DNA from: Pleurodeles waltl
Lineage: Eukaryota > Chordata > Amphibia > Caudata > Salamandridae
Direction of reading: 5' to 3'
Assembly (NCBI RefSeq): GCF_031143425.1
Contig: NC_090443.1
Coordinates: 1,060,934,423-1,060,998,422, forward strand
Length of the DNA stretch: 64,000 nucleotides
This document shows, piece after piece, positions 10,619 to 22,739 of the stretch. Both the position numbers and the translations under genes were made by a program. Position 1 is the first letter of the stretch. Every line of letters begins with the position of its first letter. The notes beneath the pieces were generated by a model. That model had not been told where the DNA came from and did not search any database. It worked only from the letters and a program-made list of their open reading frames with translations.

Positions 10619-12147
10619 TCAGGAGAGTCTCATTTCCAGGCAGTGGTCTTCATAAGTGTCTCTGGCTTCTGTCTGGGTTGCAGGGAATGTTTGCAGGGTT
10701 AGTTCACCTTCTGCAGGGGAATGGGTGCTGGTGTCCTGTGGGTCCTGTGGCAGGGCCTCCTGCTCACTATCTGCAGCGGACGTGGAGGGCTGGTCAATGG
10801 ACTGGCTAGTGGAAGGGGCCCGCTGGTGATCTTTTGCTTCCCTCATGATGTTGGCCATGTCTGACAGCATCCCTGCTATGGAGATCAAGGTCGTATTGAT
10901 GGCCTCCAAGTCCTCCCTGATCCCCTGATACTGTTCTTCCTGCAGCCGCCTGTTCTCCTGCACGTTGTCAAGAATCTGGCCCATCGTGTCCTGGGAATTT
11001 TGGTAGGCTCCCAGGACCTCGGAGAATGCCTCCTGGAGAGACGGTTCCCTGGGCCTGTCTTACCCCTGGTGCACAGCGGTCCTGCCAGTGTCCCTGTTGG
11101 CCTGTGCCTCTGAGCTCACTGACCCCAGGTCCCTGATTGTCTTGGGTATGAGGTGTGGCCTGGGGTCCCTGTACAGGTGGGCACAATGCTGATTGACGTG
11201 TCCTGGGGACAGAGGTGTTTGTACTCTGGGTGGGTGCTGTGGTGTTGGATACTGATTGGGGAGGCTCTGTGGTAGACTGTGAGTGGGCTGGAGTGACCAA
11301 CTGTCCAGTGGTCCCTGATGGGCCAGGTTGTTGATCCAGATCCTGAAGTCCAGAGTTACTGTCATCACTGGGGGCATCTTCTTTCGAAGGACTGGATAGT
11401 CGTGGCACCTCCTCTCCGCTGACATTGGCTGGGGCACCTGTGGGGATGTAAGTGATGTATTATGCTTCATGTCTGTGACATACTGTACATCCCTGGCGTC
11501 CCCTCTATCATTGCTGTTGCCCTGCTAACTTTGTTTGAGTATGTTGACGTGTTGTGGGATTGTTAGTTTCCCTATGCTGTGCATGCTTTAGTGATGGGTG
11601 TCCATGTGGGGCTGGGAGGGCTGTCCATGCTTTGGTATGGCATGCAGGATTTGCTATTGGGGTTAGTCATATGTTTAGGTACAGTGTGTGGGATGGAGTG
11701 ATGGGAATGAGTGTGAGGGGGTGTGATGGCATGCAGGCATGGGGGTGATAAGTTGTGAATGTTGACTCTCCAGTGTCCAGTCCACCGGCTACTCCAGCGA
11801 GTCCCTCAGGATGCAGTAAGGCCAGGTCTTGCTCCTCACATGCTGTGAGCTGTGGGGGAGGAGGTAGGGGTCCACTGCCAGTCCTCTGTATGGCGAGCTG
11901 GTGCCTTGCTGCCACAGAATGTACCTTCCCCGTAGGTTGTTCCACCTCTTTCTGATGTCGTCCCTTGTTCTTGGATGCTGTCCCACGGTCTTGACCCTGT
12001 CCATGATTCTCTGATATAGCTCCATCTTTCTGTCAATGGATATTTGCTGTAGATGTGCTCCAAACAGCTGTGGCTCTACCCTGACAATTTCCTCCACCAT
12101 GACCCTTAACTCCTCATCAGTGAAACGGGGGAGCCTTTGCGGGACAT
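10619..12147 (-). pseudogene. Harbinger gene 3, Myb/SANT-like protein (HE)
   Basis: Exon 1 (12147 to about 11771) carries the Myb/SANT-like domain: PRFTDEELRVMVEEIVRVEP, then RTRDDIRKRWNNLRG, a trihelix/Myb-type DNA-binding pattern with regularly spaced Trp and basic residues. One base is missing directly after the ATG compared with the copy at 46128, so the start is out of frame. A second indel follows the WNNLRG motif. The exon 1 donor GGTAAGT has become GGAGAGT. Exon 2 (11437-10619, acceptor CCCCACAG) encodes a Ser/Thr/Pro/Gln-rich linker, then MGQILDNVQENRRLQEEQYQ as a predicted coiled coil, and stops at 10619-10621 with one frameshift on the way. Confidence 0.75.
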
Positions 12148-12759
12148 GGGTGTTGTGTGGTGTGTGTTGGTGAGAGTGTGTTGAGTAATGTAGTGGGGTG
12201 TGTGATGTGGGGTGAGGGAGGGATGTATGGGTGTATGTAGTGTGTGTGTCTGGTCGTCTCTGTGCTGTTTGTGTCAATCTCATAGCAGTAATTGTTGTTT
12301 GTAAAGAGTTGGGGGTAATCTGGGTGTGTGTTTTATCATGCTGTGGGTGGGTGGGAGTCGTGTGTGTATGAGTGTCAGGTGTGTGTTTTTAGTACTAGCC
12401 AATGTAGTGTAGTTTTGTATGTGAGTGTCCATTCTGACCGCGGCGGTGTGTACTGCCACTGGTTTACCGCCATTGAATGTCCGCCGTGGTGATTCGTGGG
12501 TCATAATGTTGTGGGCGTTGTTCTGCTGGCTTAACAGTATGGGTGTTTGGGCTGCCACTTTAGCACTGACCTTTGGGCTGACAGATTTGTGTCTGTGGCT
12601 CTATTCTGTCTGATTGGTGTGTGTGTGACATAATATGGGGAACGAATATTCACCACTGCGGCGGTATGTTGGCAGCCATCACCGTGGTGGTAAGCAGGAT
12701 TTACCCCCAATGTCATAATGACCCCTTATATCTCCTCTATGGCTAAGAGTGCCTGTTTC

Positions 12760-13560
12760 CAGCTAAGGCTTAATTGAGGAATCAGCAACCTCACCCTGCA
12801 CACAACCTTAAATCTGTTCCAGGTGCTTGTGCTCACCAGACTTCAATATGAAATTTCACTCTTTTATGGCATTGCCAAAGTTCACCTAAATCGTCTCTAA
12901 GAAGTACTGCATGCTGCAGCTGGCTTCTTGACAGGGCTCAGGAAAATTAACTACATCTTCCCATTGCTATGCTCTCTTCAGTAAGGGCTCAAGGTAAGTG
13001 TACCTGCATCACTCATAAAATTCTGCACTCATTTTTACCATTGTACCGCTCAGAGAAACTGAAAATCTCAGCTGGCCACTGAGACTCGTGAAAGGCTAGG
13101 TTGCTCCTCCTCGAATCCTCCCTCCTCAAGCATGAGCAACACATCAGCCAATCTTTCTCAGGAAGTGCCACAATATTATTGAACTCTCTCAAGCTGAGCC
13201 TCCACCTGAGCACATTTTGTCAATTTCAAAAAACGATCACAAAGCACTTTTCTTTGTATGACCTTAAGCCTAAGCTACCTCCTCATGATCCTCTCAAGCG
13301 CAGACTAGCTTCAACCGCACGTACAATTGCTTGCCAGCTCATGGTACTGTACTGCCTGCTTGTCACTGCTGTGGTTTAGAATGAGTACGTGTAAAGCGCG
13401 CTACCCTATGGGGCGCCTAACCTGATGTTCTCTCCAACTTCAATGTTACTTGTATATTTTCTATTTGTTACTCATACATTTTGCTTTCTTGTAAAGCTCT
13501 TAGATGCCCACCCGCCATGTCCTCTCTACAGAAAATCACCAAAATAAATAAATAAAATGT
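12760..13560 (+). pseudogene. LINE (L2/CR1-like) ORF2 C-terminus and tail
   Basis: A decayed frame reads RLQYEISLFYGIAK, EVLHAAAGFLTGLRKINYI and, in another frame, LSTFCQFQKTITKHFSLYD. These are the usual C-terminal landmarks of L2/CR1-type reverse transcriptase proteins: the HAAARLLTG-like block, and the segment ending in THLF. A GTGTAAAGCGCGCTACCCTA block and an AATAAATAAATAAAA tail (13544-13557) follow, as expected at a LINE 3' end. Multiple stops and frameshifts are present. Confidence 0.6.
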
Positions 13561-14195
13561 GTGCACACTTGTGAACGTATGGGGGTGTGGGTGAGTGTGA
13601 ATGTAAGTGGGTGTTTGTAGGTGTGTGCATGTGAGTGCTGCTCGCATTGATTAAACTACTGGATGCCGCTGACAGCAAAGTATTCTGATTTAAATAGAGG
13701 TTAAAGAGGCCAGTCTTGACATGCTTCCAGAAAAATAGTAAGATGGGTTTGGTTTTGAGTTACCCTGGTAGTGAGTTCCACAGGAGAGTGACTGCTCCTG
13801 AGAAGGATTGGTACTTTGCGTTGTTTTGAAACATGGGTTGCCTGGTAGAAGGTTGTCTATTCACCAGAGAATTCTTTGTTTTTTTTACTTGGTCCTCTCA
13901 ATGAGATCCTAGGTTCTGTTGAATACAACTGATCTCACGAGTGAGTGATAGGTCCTCTGATTTATTGACATTGATCTGTGACTCAATGGTTCATATTAGG
14001 TTGTGAGCTCATTCAAATAACTCATCTTCCGCATACAGCATCATTGAAGCAGGAATGTTCCCCAGTTTGGATGGAAATCATCTGGCTTTGGCTTTACCAT
14101 CAGCACTGCAAAGGTGCCAGGACACAGCCCTGTTTCAACCTCATATTAACGGTCAAAGCGTTCAATCAATCAATCAATAATAAAAAAAATGGATT
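13561..14195 (+). mobile_element. GT-rich stretch then L2-like 3' tail
   Basis: About 13561-13640 is GT-rich simple sequence. The rest contains a GTTTTGAGTTACCCTGGTAG / GAGTTCCACAGGAGAGTGAC region that looks like a LINE 3' untranslated region. It ends in the tetranucleotide tract TCAATCAATCAATCAAT (14160-14178) and an A-run, the usual ending of L2-type elements. No coding sequence was seen. Confidence 0.4.
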
Positions 14196-14299
14196 TGTCC
14201 AAATCAGATCATAAAATAAGAGATAAGAATATGCACATCATAAGAAACATGATCTAAGTAAACATAGTAAAATACTATCACGGAGAATAGAACAACAGA

Positions 14300-16425
14300 T
14301 GATACAGTAATTTCTCCTGGTGAGGGCAGGTAAGTACCTAACCTTAGCAATAGGCCGATAACCCCCACTAGGTCCAGTTAGGTGCCAATAAACTAATCCC
14401 AGTGCAACCCTTGGTAGCTTGGCAACAAGGAAAAAGGCTTAACTTAGGAGACAGGAGAGTAAAGCCTTTAAAAATCACAAAACAGTACCTAAGTCAAACA
14501 CAAAACACAATAAAATTGAAATCTAATTTATAAAAATAGATTATACTTTTATCTTTAAAATGACACTAAAACAACAAAAATCCAACGTAAGGAACCAGAT
14601 ATATGAATTTTTAAAGATTAAAAGTAAGTCTAGCGCTTAAAAGCAAATAGCACTCAAAGGGTTTAAAATAGGTCACACTGGACAGGGACAAAGTACACAG
14701 TTCAGGCCACCCACAATGTAACACTGTTACACTTACTTTCAGAAGTGGTTCTTGATACAGGAAAGTGGTCCACAGTACCAGCCAAGGGTTCAAAGGCTCT
14801 GGTTTGCATCTTGGGGTCTGGGATTCCCACAATACACCACTTTAACTGATGGAGCTTTTTACAACAGTTGTTCTAAATGTCTCTAAACTTCTGGATCTTC
14901 TTCCAGGGGTCCTTTTTGGGTCCTTGAAGTGTGCATAACTTGATCCAAGGTTCCAGAAGCTCTGAGTTGCTCCTTGGGAGTTAGGACTACAATTCCTATA
15001 CTGCAAATGGTCAGAATCTTTAAATGGCCACTGGACGCTAGTCAGCTGGACTCTTCTTGCAGGACTTGATGCAGGGGACTCTGGGCAGCTCCTTTGTACC
15101 TGTAGCTTACAGGGATTCCACTCATGGAGCTGTAGAAGGAAGGCAAAGTTATTTTCTTGTTGAAGCCCAAAGTGTGCAGCTGGTGCAGTACTTGTGAGTG
15201 CAGTGTCCAGGTGCAGGCCAGGAGTCCAGCAGGGCTGTCCTTCTTCTCCAGAATATTCTTCTAGCAGGGATCTAAGGAGTGGGTGCAGCTCTGCCATATT
15301 TATCTTTGATCCTAGTTCAGAAACTTTATCTGTCTAATCACAGGCAAGCCACCACCCTGTTAGATGACCACTTCCTGGGAAGTGTGGCAAGAATCAATCC
15401 CTAGGAGCAACATTCCTTAAAAATCTAAAATGGCAGAACCTGAATTTTGGAGGATAGGTCTGGCTGAGTCCACCTACTATGCTCTCTTAACACATTCCTC
15501 TCCAGACCTCTCCCAATCTAAACAGGGGACACCTGGCTGTCTGGGTTTGGAGGAAATACGGGAGGTCCTGAGCTGCTCCAAATGTTCTTCCCTCCTTTGA
15601 AGACCACTTTGGCTATCTCCCCTCCATGCTGTTTTACCACCTGCTGAGGCAGATCTCCTTTCCCGGGCACTTCCTTTGTCTTCAGCCAAGGCCATTTCAC
15701 AGCTCATCAAGAAAGCCTGGCCAATCAGAGAAGGGCACTACGGAACTGAAGTTGGCAACTCCTGAGCTAGTTATATTAAATTCAACAATGACAAGTAGTT
15801 GGATTAATTATAACAATAACATTAGTACCAAACAAGAATATCTAGATCCTTTTGAAACTTTCTTAATTAAAATAAAGACTCCCTATTTAAGCCTAAGGAG
15901 CCCATTCACTACAATGAGGGAAAAATGAAGTTGGCTATTTCTTTCTCACTTGGGCTTATAAAGCATTTTTATAAGGTTTCTGCATATAGTTACACTGCAC
16001 ACACCCCCGGAGCACGTAGGGCACACCTTCAAGGTGACCTAAATGTAAAAATAAGGTAAATTAAGGCTTCGGAAGTACTTTTAATCCCAAAGTCGTATTT
16101 TAAGGTAACTCTAATTTAAAAGCAGTCAGCAAGGCAGGCCTGCCTTTAAAATGACCCTGGGTACCTCAGCAGTGCACCCATGGTTGCACTACCTATGCTG
16201 GGTTCCCTAAACAGACATGCCCGACCATATACTAGGGACTTATGGGTAGGTTGATACTGCCAATTATAATTAGCCTAATTTGCATAGTCATTTTAATCAG
16301 AACGCAGGCCCTGGGACTGGTTAGCAGTGCCCAGGCCACCATCAGAGTCTTGAAAACACCAGCAAACCTGAAAAATAAAGGACAAAAAGTTAGGTGGCTT
16401 CTGCAATCAGCCCAGTTTTCTCACA
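14300..16425 (-). mobile_element. Reversed LTR-like segment
   Basis: The right edge reads TGTGAGAAAACTGGGCTG on the minus strand (from 16425). A TACTAGGGACTTATGGG block at 16231 resembles the block inside the ~3 kb LTRs of this window. An AT-rich stretch near 14500-14640 could be the transcription-end region. I could not find a convincing 5-bp duplication, and the left boundary is a guess. Open frames here are short and unlike known proteins. Confidence 0.35.
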
Positions 16426-16449
16426 CGTACAGATAGCTTGCTAAGCTCC

Positions 16450-17580
16450 AGCTCATCCTTCAGCCACACTGAGAGCCAAAGTAGCAAGGGACGAAGACGA
16501 TAAAGCCAGATATGTATCCCATACCCAGTTCTTCATCAGCAATCTCTGAGGGTGTACCTCTTTAAAATGTATTTTCCGCAATCTGAAGAGTGATAATGGA
16601 CATGTAAACCCGGATTTCATAGCCAAAAAGCCAAAAGTAACAATGGAATATATTCAGCTTTAAACAACTCTAAAACAGTCTTTATGTGGTTGTAACCCAA
16701 CCACCATGAAAAGTCACCAGTACCGTGGGTAGCATTTTTACAGGACATAATATTATTGTTAATCAGTAGTTGCCTGTTAAGTTGAGAGTCCAGCAAAATG
16801 CCCAACTATAAAAAATTATTTACCTTGTTTAAGATGACCCTTCACGACATAGCTCTGAATTGTAATTCTTTTGAGACCAACCATCATAACATGAGATTTC
16901 ACAAATTTGGTGGTAAGGGTGAGACTATTTAGCTGATAAAAAATGTTAAAAATCTCTGCAAACCCCTGGCAGTATGAGCAATTAACACTGTATCATTTGC
17001 AAAAAATAGGGCGGGCACCAGGTGAATATCTGCTCTAGGAACATGCTAGCACTGTTCTATTAGAACTTATTTAAGTCCATTATTATATAGAATAAAAAAG
17101 AAAGGATAACAGGATACCACCCTGACAGACCCCCCTCTTCAAGCTAATGAGCGGTGTGCATTTGGACCATATCTCACAGAGGCCAAGAGACCGTTGTGCA
17201 AATGATGCAAAAAAGTGCCAAGTGCAGATTCAACCCAATAGATGCCATAGATGCTCAGGGATTAGCTCTGTTTATTCTGTCAAAAGCCAAGCAGAGGTCA
17301 ATGAAGGCCAGGGGGATTGTATGTTTGTTAGGGAGCAAGTATAGATTAGGATTTTGCTCAATAGTTCCCCAGCCTGGTCTAAACCCATATGGCAAATATC
17401 ACGGAATGTTGTGTTCATTAGCCCAGCCTGTGAGGTAGTCCAACAACTCCGACCTGTACTTTTCTCCTCAGAATCCACAAAACATGAGGCCTATAGCATG
17501 CAATATCTGTTCTGTGACTCTATCACATGCTTGGTTTCCCAGGACCACCCTACCTCTGGTGCAGGTCTTAATAAATGAAC
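16450..17580 (-). pseudogene. Non-LTR retrotransposon reverse transcriptase fragment
   Basis: On the minus strand, motif A reads AFIDLCLAFDRIN (about 17274-17310), matching the FxDxxxAFD pattern of LINE reverse transcriptases. A GG(I)L-S-PFLF-like block follows near 17100-17150. Motif C reads FANDTVLIAHTARG (about 16966-17010), where the first Asp of the usual FADD is Asn. Frameshifts and stops are frequent. No endonuclease domain was seen. The clade cannot be set by eye. Confidence 0.6.
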
Positions 17581-19381
17581 AAGTTATAGCCCATGGAAGT
17601 AACTGTGGCATCCACCTGTGTGAGAGCTTCTAACACAACAAGGAAGAACTGAGCCAGTCAGAAGCTGAAGAGAAGTCTGTGAATGTCAGTTATAATGAGA
17701 ACTGATGCTCAGCACTCCATCATGTGGCAGGTTTAAAAGAACAGACAGGTCTCGTTGCCTCTGCCCTTCTTACAGCTTCTACTGAAATATTACAGTATTT
17801 GTTTGAGCATCAGTGTCTAGGAGGGGGATCCTATGAGTTATTCGGCATGGTTGGATTGCCCCTCTTGAACAGCAGAACCAAAATACTATCAAGCTTTACG
17901 GTGGTGCAACCGGTGCAGCTGCACCTGGCGCTGGCCTGGAGGGTGTGCTATGTTTAGAAACATCTTATGATTTTAAAAGTACCTGCTGCAGAGTTCCTTG
18001 TGTGTTCAGCACTTCTGAGGCAGTATTTAAAATGTCAAGATAAATTTGGTGATCATTACTCCTGCTGGAGAGAGATGAGATTTTTGTCTAGTGGAAGTTT
18101 TTGCTCATCATACAGTAACGCAGAGGGCTACTATACCTGCTGCAAAGAAAGTGTACCATGCAGATCACAGAACTACATTTTATGTGGACAGCTCAGTGGG
18201 TTACTGCTTGTGTCACAGAGATCCTTTTGTTACTTGCAGTTCATCTGATATAATTGTGATATAGCACAGTGACCTATGACTTGCAATCAAAGAGCTGCAT
18301 TCAAACTGCATACTACAGGTCAAAAATATATTTTTTTCCCAGTCCTTCAAAATCCTAATGATCCTCATGTTTATAGAAAGGGTTTGTTTGGGTAGAAATA
18401 CTTTCTCAGTACTAAAGGCATCTCCAACCACTGGGTACATTTTAAATGCTGAGCTTGTGCTTCTTGAGACCAAACACTGTTACAATACACTGCCTACTTG
18501 TACGGATGACGTGATTCCTAAATCTTATAATCCTAATTGTCCTATGTAACAATTTATATAGGCTGATGTGCACACGTTTGACTCAATATCTCTGTAAAAT
18601 GTGTGTTTGATGGAAAGTGCTCTTACATCCTACATTGTATGAGAAGCACTATAAAACAAATGAAATACCTATGAATGAGGGGCTATGGAGAGGTAAGGGG
18701 CACTGTCGGAGGGTGGGTGTGAGAGAATCCATGGAGAATGTGGTCATGGGGGTCACCAAAAAGTATTGCTACGCCAGGTGCCACCATGACCTCATAATCA
18801 TTGGACACTTTCCAAATAACACACACAACTTTGCTTCAAGCACTCACCCACTGGACTAGCAGATGAGGCAAAATACTTCTCCTGTCTCAGATTCTCCCCT
18901 GGTTGCTCAGATTAAGTTTGCCGCTAACAGTACAGTTGTTGGAGCTCCTTGTCATTTCATCTTTATATGTCTGTACCCACATTGTGGAGAACTGCCCTGT
19001 GCCAGGATCCTGGATGGGACCTCAGAAGTTGGTGTAGTACATACCCCAGCCGACGACTCTGTGGGTATCTGTATGATGCACTAATATACAGGTGCCCTGT
19101 CCATGCCTGAACACTGCTCCTTGTCACAACCCATCATGTCCCTGAGCTGCCCCCACCACCCCAGGTGCGAGTCTGTAGGGACTCACCAGAGGGACCAATT
19201 AAAACATGTACTCAGACTTGCAATAATCCTTGAGTCTAACAAATATTTGAAAGATGCTATTGCAGAAACAAATTGTGTGTTTATGCAAATATAGAGATGA
19301 TGAGAGATTGTCTGGCTCACTGTGGACTTCAGCTATCTTGGTTGATATTAGATGGTTGCATCTGACCAACTATTAAGCGCC
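17581..19381. other. No gene recognised
   Basis: A search for reading frames, repeats shared with the rest of the window, and terminal repeats gave nothing convincing. The open frames present are short and lack recognisable motifs. Confidence 0.5.
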
Positions 19382-19539
19382 TGATTTAGAGTTTGGCCGA
19401 CAGGTTACTCTGCCACAAATGAGACAGATTTCCAGTCCACTGTATTATGATTTCCATAGGTTAAAACGGAATTGTAATTTGGAGGATGGGCTATCTGTCA
19501 CTGTTGTAACCGAGTAACCATTCAGCCAAACTCTAAATA
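19382..19539. mobile_element. MITE, copy 1 (~158 bp)
   Basis: Imperfect terminal inverted repeats of about 19 bp: TGATTTAGAGTTTGGCCGA on the left, and its counterpart ending GCCAAACTCTAAATAA on the right. A similar element lies 430 bp downstream. Confidence 0.6.
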
Positions 19540-19968
19540 AGGCCCTAAATCATTTCCACTTTCTAGGACTGGCCTGCTTTTGATCAAAAAAGCAAATAGT
19601 GCTATCTGTCGTACCTGCTATTGCAGAAGTGAAACACTATAAGTTAATTATATCATCTCTTTGTCATAAAACTAATGAAGAGAGACTGAGCTCACTCCTT
19701 GCACATTTCGAAGACAGCTGGGTGTGGTGCATGCAGCATTCAGGGCAGAGAGGTCCACATCTCATGGTGTGATGTCCTTAAGGAAGAAGCTAGAAGCAAT
19801 GCAATGGAATGGTGGCATAACTCCTGGCAAGGTGCACTAGGACGACACCACGGTACCCTGCACCAGTTTATAGAGATAATTCAAGAGGTGCACAGCTGCT
19901 AAGGCCCCTGACAGAGGCCCTAACTTTTCAAAACAACCAATTGCACAACACTTTCTTCAACACTGGAT

Positions 19969-20122
19969 CTGATTTGGAGTTTGGAGGAGGAGCGACTCCA
20001 TCTCAACAGTGACGGTTATCCCATCCGCCGAAATCTGAACCCTATTATATGCAATGGTATTTAGATTTCGGAGGACAGGATATCCATCACCATTGTAACC
20101 CCTCAGCCAAACTCTAAATAAG
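19969..20122. mobile_element. MITE, copy 2 (~154 bp)
   Basis: Same termini as the element at 19382 (CTGATTTGGAGTTTGG and GCCAAACTCTAAATAA). The internal parts share the phrases ATCCATCACCATTGTAACC versus CTATCTGTCACTGTTGTAACC. A half-element with the left terminus also sits inside both R1 copies (about 2243 and 25205). Confidence 0.6.
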
Positions 20123-20374
20123 TCCAAAAACTACTAGAACCTCCATTATTTAGAACCCATATTCTACATGTTAATCTAGCCTGCACTAACAAACAAGTAA
20201 TAAATCAATCAACCTTAAAATAAAAAACGGTAAATCTGTAAGTTCAACTGTGCCTTCTAAAAAACATGTTATCCACTCTAAGTATTAAGTAGACAAAGAC
20301 CCTGACGATGATGTATTACCACCCACAAGTGGAAGATGACTCAGGAGATTCAGAGATAAAACCTGTCCTCCCCA

Positions 20375-20860
20375 ATCTGCCATGTCTGCAGCCACCATAG
20401 CTCAAGGGGAGTATGCGGAAGAGAAGGAGGAACAGAGTGTTGGCCCTAGTCAGGAAACAACTTAAGAAAGGCCTTGAGGCCAACCAGTAGTTTCCCTACT
20501 AGTAACAGCTACTGGTGCACAAGTTCATGTACAAGCTACACAGGACACTTCTCTATCCACATCTCAGCAAACAACTACCCCAGTTGAGCTGCCTGCTTCA
20601 CCCTCCAACTCAAGTGCAACTGTGGACCTCTCTTGCTTTAATGAGGGAGAAGAAACCACTAGTGAGGGGATCCCTACCAATCCTTCCACAGCCTCCAAGA
20701 GGGGGACCCTCCTTATAAAGCACAAACTGCTGGTATTGCTAGGAAGCCACGCTTGCAGAATGATGACGTCGTAAAGTTGCAGAAGGGACATCTTCATCTA
20801 TTGAGGGAGTTAGATGTAAAGTGGCAAGCCTCGGCTATCCAGATGAAACAGGTGTAACCA
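20375..20860 (+). pseudogene. Degenerate Ser/Thr-rich coding remnant
   Basis: One frame reads MSAATIAQGEYAEEKEEQ, then after stops TGAQVHVQATQDTSLSTSQQ, SATVDLSCFNEGEETTSEG and, later, RELDVKWQASAIQMKQV. This composition (acidic patch, long Ser/Thr/Gln tract, amphipathic C-terminal helix) resembles the tails of the Harbinger Myb/SANT proteins in this window. No DNA-binding domain was found, so the identification is weak. Confidence 0.3.
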
Positions 20861-21336
20861 TACATGTGACGACCTGGAGTGGCAAGACATACATGTGTAC
20901 TGAAGCACAGCACCGCCCTGTAAGACTCACCAATCCCTTAAGCCCAAACTCACCTGCACCAACCACAAACCATTATCTTCCATTTGTCTTTGGGGAGGGT
21001 CATCAACCACCAATACCACCCTTCTCCTCACTCGCTCAACCTCACAAGTTTTTTATCCACCAATCCTGAACCCAAGATGATTAAAAACATTGTTTGTGAA
21101 TCTTAACAAATAACACTCAGCTTAGCCTGCCGCCCCGATGTGTCAGTTCATGTATGCCTTGACACAAACGATGATTGTAAAAAACACAGTTTTACTACTT
21201 TGTGCTACACACATCTTTTCTGATTGACATTTTAGCTTACTGCAATTCAATTCCAAACACTCAGGAAAGAGTAGCAACATATCTAAGTTAAATGTGAAAA
21301 TAAATTTGATTGTAAATGATCTAATAGAGCAAATGC
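20861..21336. other. No gene recognised
   Basis: AT-rich sequence with short frames only. No repeat shared with other parts of the window was noticed. Confidence 0.4.
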
Positions 21337-22174
21337 ATTGTAACTAGGGGTATGCTTGGAGCTCCACTCCACTGGCGGAGCGAACAGAGTTTTTTGAACT
21401 CCGCTCTCAACTTACAGAGCGGAGTTATCCAAAAATCTCTGCTATCCCCTCCAGCAGAGCAGAGCTCACCCAGTGTGCACTGAAGCCCAGAATGGACTGT
21501 ACAGCACAAGCTCAGAAAGTCTGTGCTTGCGCTGTGCAGCCGATGACTGGCTACAGCGTGCACTGGAGCAGAGGAGGGAAGCAGCTGATGAAGAGGACTC
21601 ATCTCCGTCGGACGACGAGGAGAGGAGGACCCCCGGGAAGAACCGAGTAAATCCTTGTCTCTATTGTCGTCGTTGTTTGTGCACACTAGTGTACAAACAG
21701 ATTGCAACAGCAGTTTTCACTGAATTCAGGCCAGGGCCATATGCTGTGAAAGCTGCAGTTCAGGCCCCTTGTACACTGGCCTGTCCCATGTGCACTGCAC
21801 ACTGGGCAAGCCGGTGCACAACAGGTCTGGCAGCTTTCACTGCCTATGGCCCTAGCCTGAATTCAGGCCAGGGCTGTAGGCAGCAAAAGAACGCTGCCAT
21901 TTCATGCCTCATGTGCACTGCACATGGGACAGGCCAGTGCATAAGAGGCCTGAAACAGCAGCTTTCGCTGACTACAGCCCTCCTTAATGCGCCCATCTTG
22001 CAAGTGCTGAGCAGGGTCAACCCGAACCAGCTTAGCGCTTTCGAGATGGGAGCATTCAGGAGAACTCCTTGGGGCATGGAACTCCAGCTTTGCAGAATTC
22101 CACAGAGCTTTTTTTAACTCTGCGGAATTCGACGAATCTGGACTCAGTTCACTCCGCCCAGGCCCAATTGTAAC
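21337..22174. mobile_element. hAT-like non-autonomous element with 8-9 bp TSD
   Basis: The element spans 21345-22166 and starts TAGGGGTATGC. Its other end, read inward, is TGGGCCTGGGC. The direct repeat ATTGTAAC(T) flanks it at 21337-21345 and 22167-22175, the 8-bp duplication expected of hAT transposition. The interior contains GC-rich sequence with large inverted repeats (for example CACTGGCCTGTCCCATGTGC near 21776 and its complement near 21930). A 214-codon open frame spans it but has no recognisable domain and follows the repeats, so I do not call it a gene. Confidence 0.7.
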
Positions 22175-22739
22175 TCCCTTTGGAAGGGGACAATGAAAGA
22201 AAGTGGTAACTGAGAATGAGAAGACAGGCCAATTGACACAGTCCATTGTGAAACATACATAAATATTACCAACATTCTAATAAAAGTGGACTTGGGCTGA
22301 ACTCATGGACTTTTGCTCCATGGAATTCTGTGGAGTTACATGAAAGCTAAGCAAGATTCCATGGAACTCTGGCTGCAGGTGGATAAATGCCTTACCGGCT
22401 GTACGCACTGGTTTTTGCACAGCAGAAATGCATATGACACTGAAACATAGCGCAAACAGCACCATGCAGTGCTCATGAGCATGACAATTTTGTTGTTACT
22501 GCTTTTTGATGTTCTGTGAATGGTTCTGCGGCTATTTTTAGTCTGTTTCCATCCTTTCCAATCTGCTCATTTATCCCACTCACCCACCCTTGATTTTACA
22601 TTTTGTCTTTGTTTTTTATTACTTTTACATGGGTATTTTTACTTTTTTGTTTTCCATTTCCTTCCACTTCCTTCTACCCCCTTTCTGAGACTTCTTTTCT
22701 TTTCTTACTTGTCGTACTTTTTATACTCACCTGCCCCAT
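22175..22739. other. No gene; pyrimidine-rich and GGAACTC-rich stretch
   Basis: About 22280-22400 repeats phrases such as TTCCATGGAACTC that recall the hAT-like element just upstream and may be a decayed relative. About 22530-22735 is a long pyrimidine-rich run. No coding signal was seen. Confidence 0.35.

Larger units (their letters stand above)
9011..12725 (+). mobile_element. Harbinger HE, 5'-truncated
   Basis: This carries the transposase on the plus strand and gene 3 on the minus strand. It ends on the right in a degenerate TIR, GTCATAATGACCCC (12712-12725), followed by TTA. It is more like HD than HC in both proteins. The 5' TIR, transposase exon 1 and gene 1 are missing, and the left edge abuts the LTR fragment. 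Confidence 0.75.

Noticed and set aside
14290..16430. A 5-bp or 6-bp duplication around the reversed LTR-like segment
   Set aside because: ACAGAT occurs near both borders, but the termini it would define are not TG...CA. It was left unsupported.
21473..22117. 214-codon open frame inside the hAT-like element
   Set aside because: Its residues repeat with the internal inverted repeats, minus-strand frames are also open, and no transposase motif is present. It is a by-product of repeat structure.
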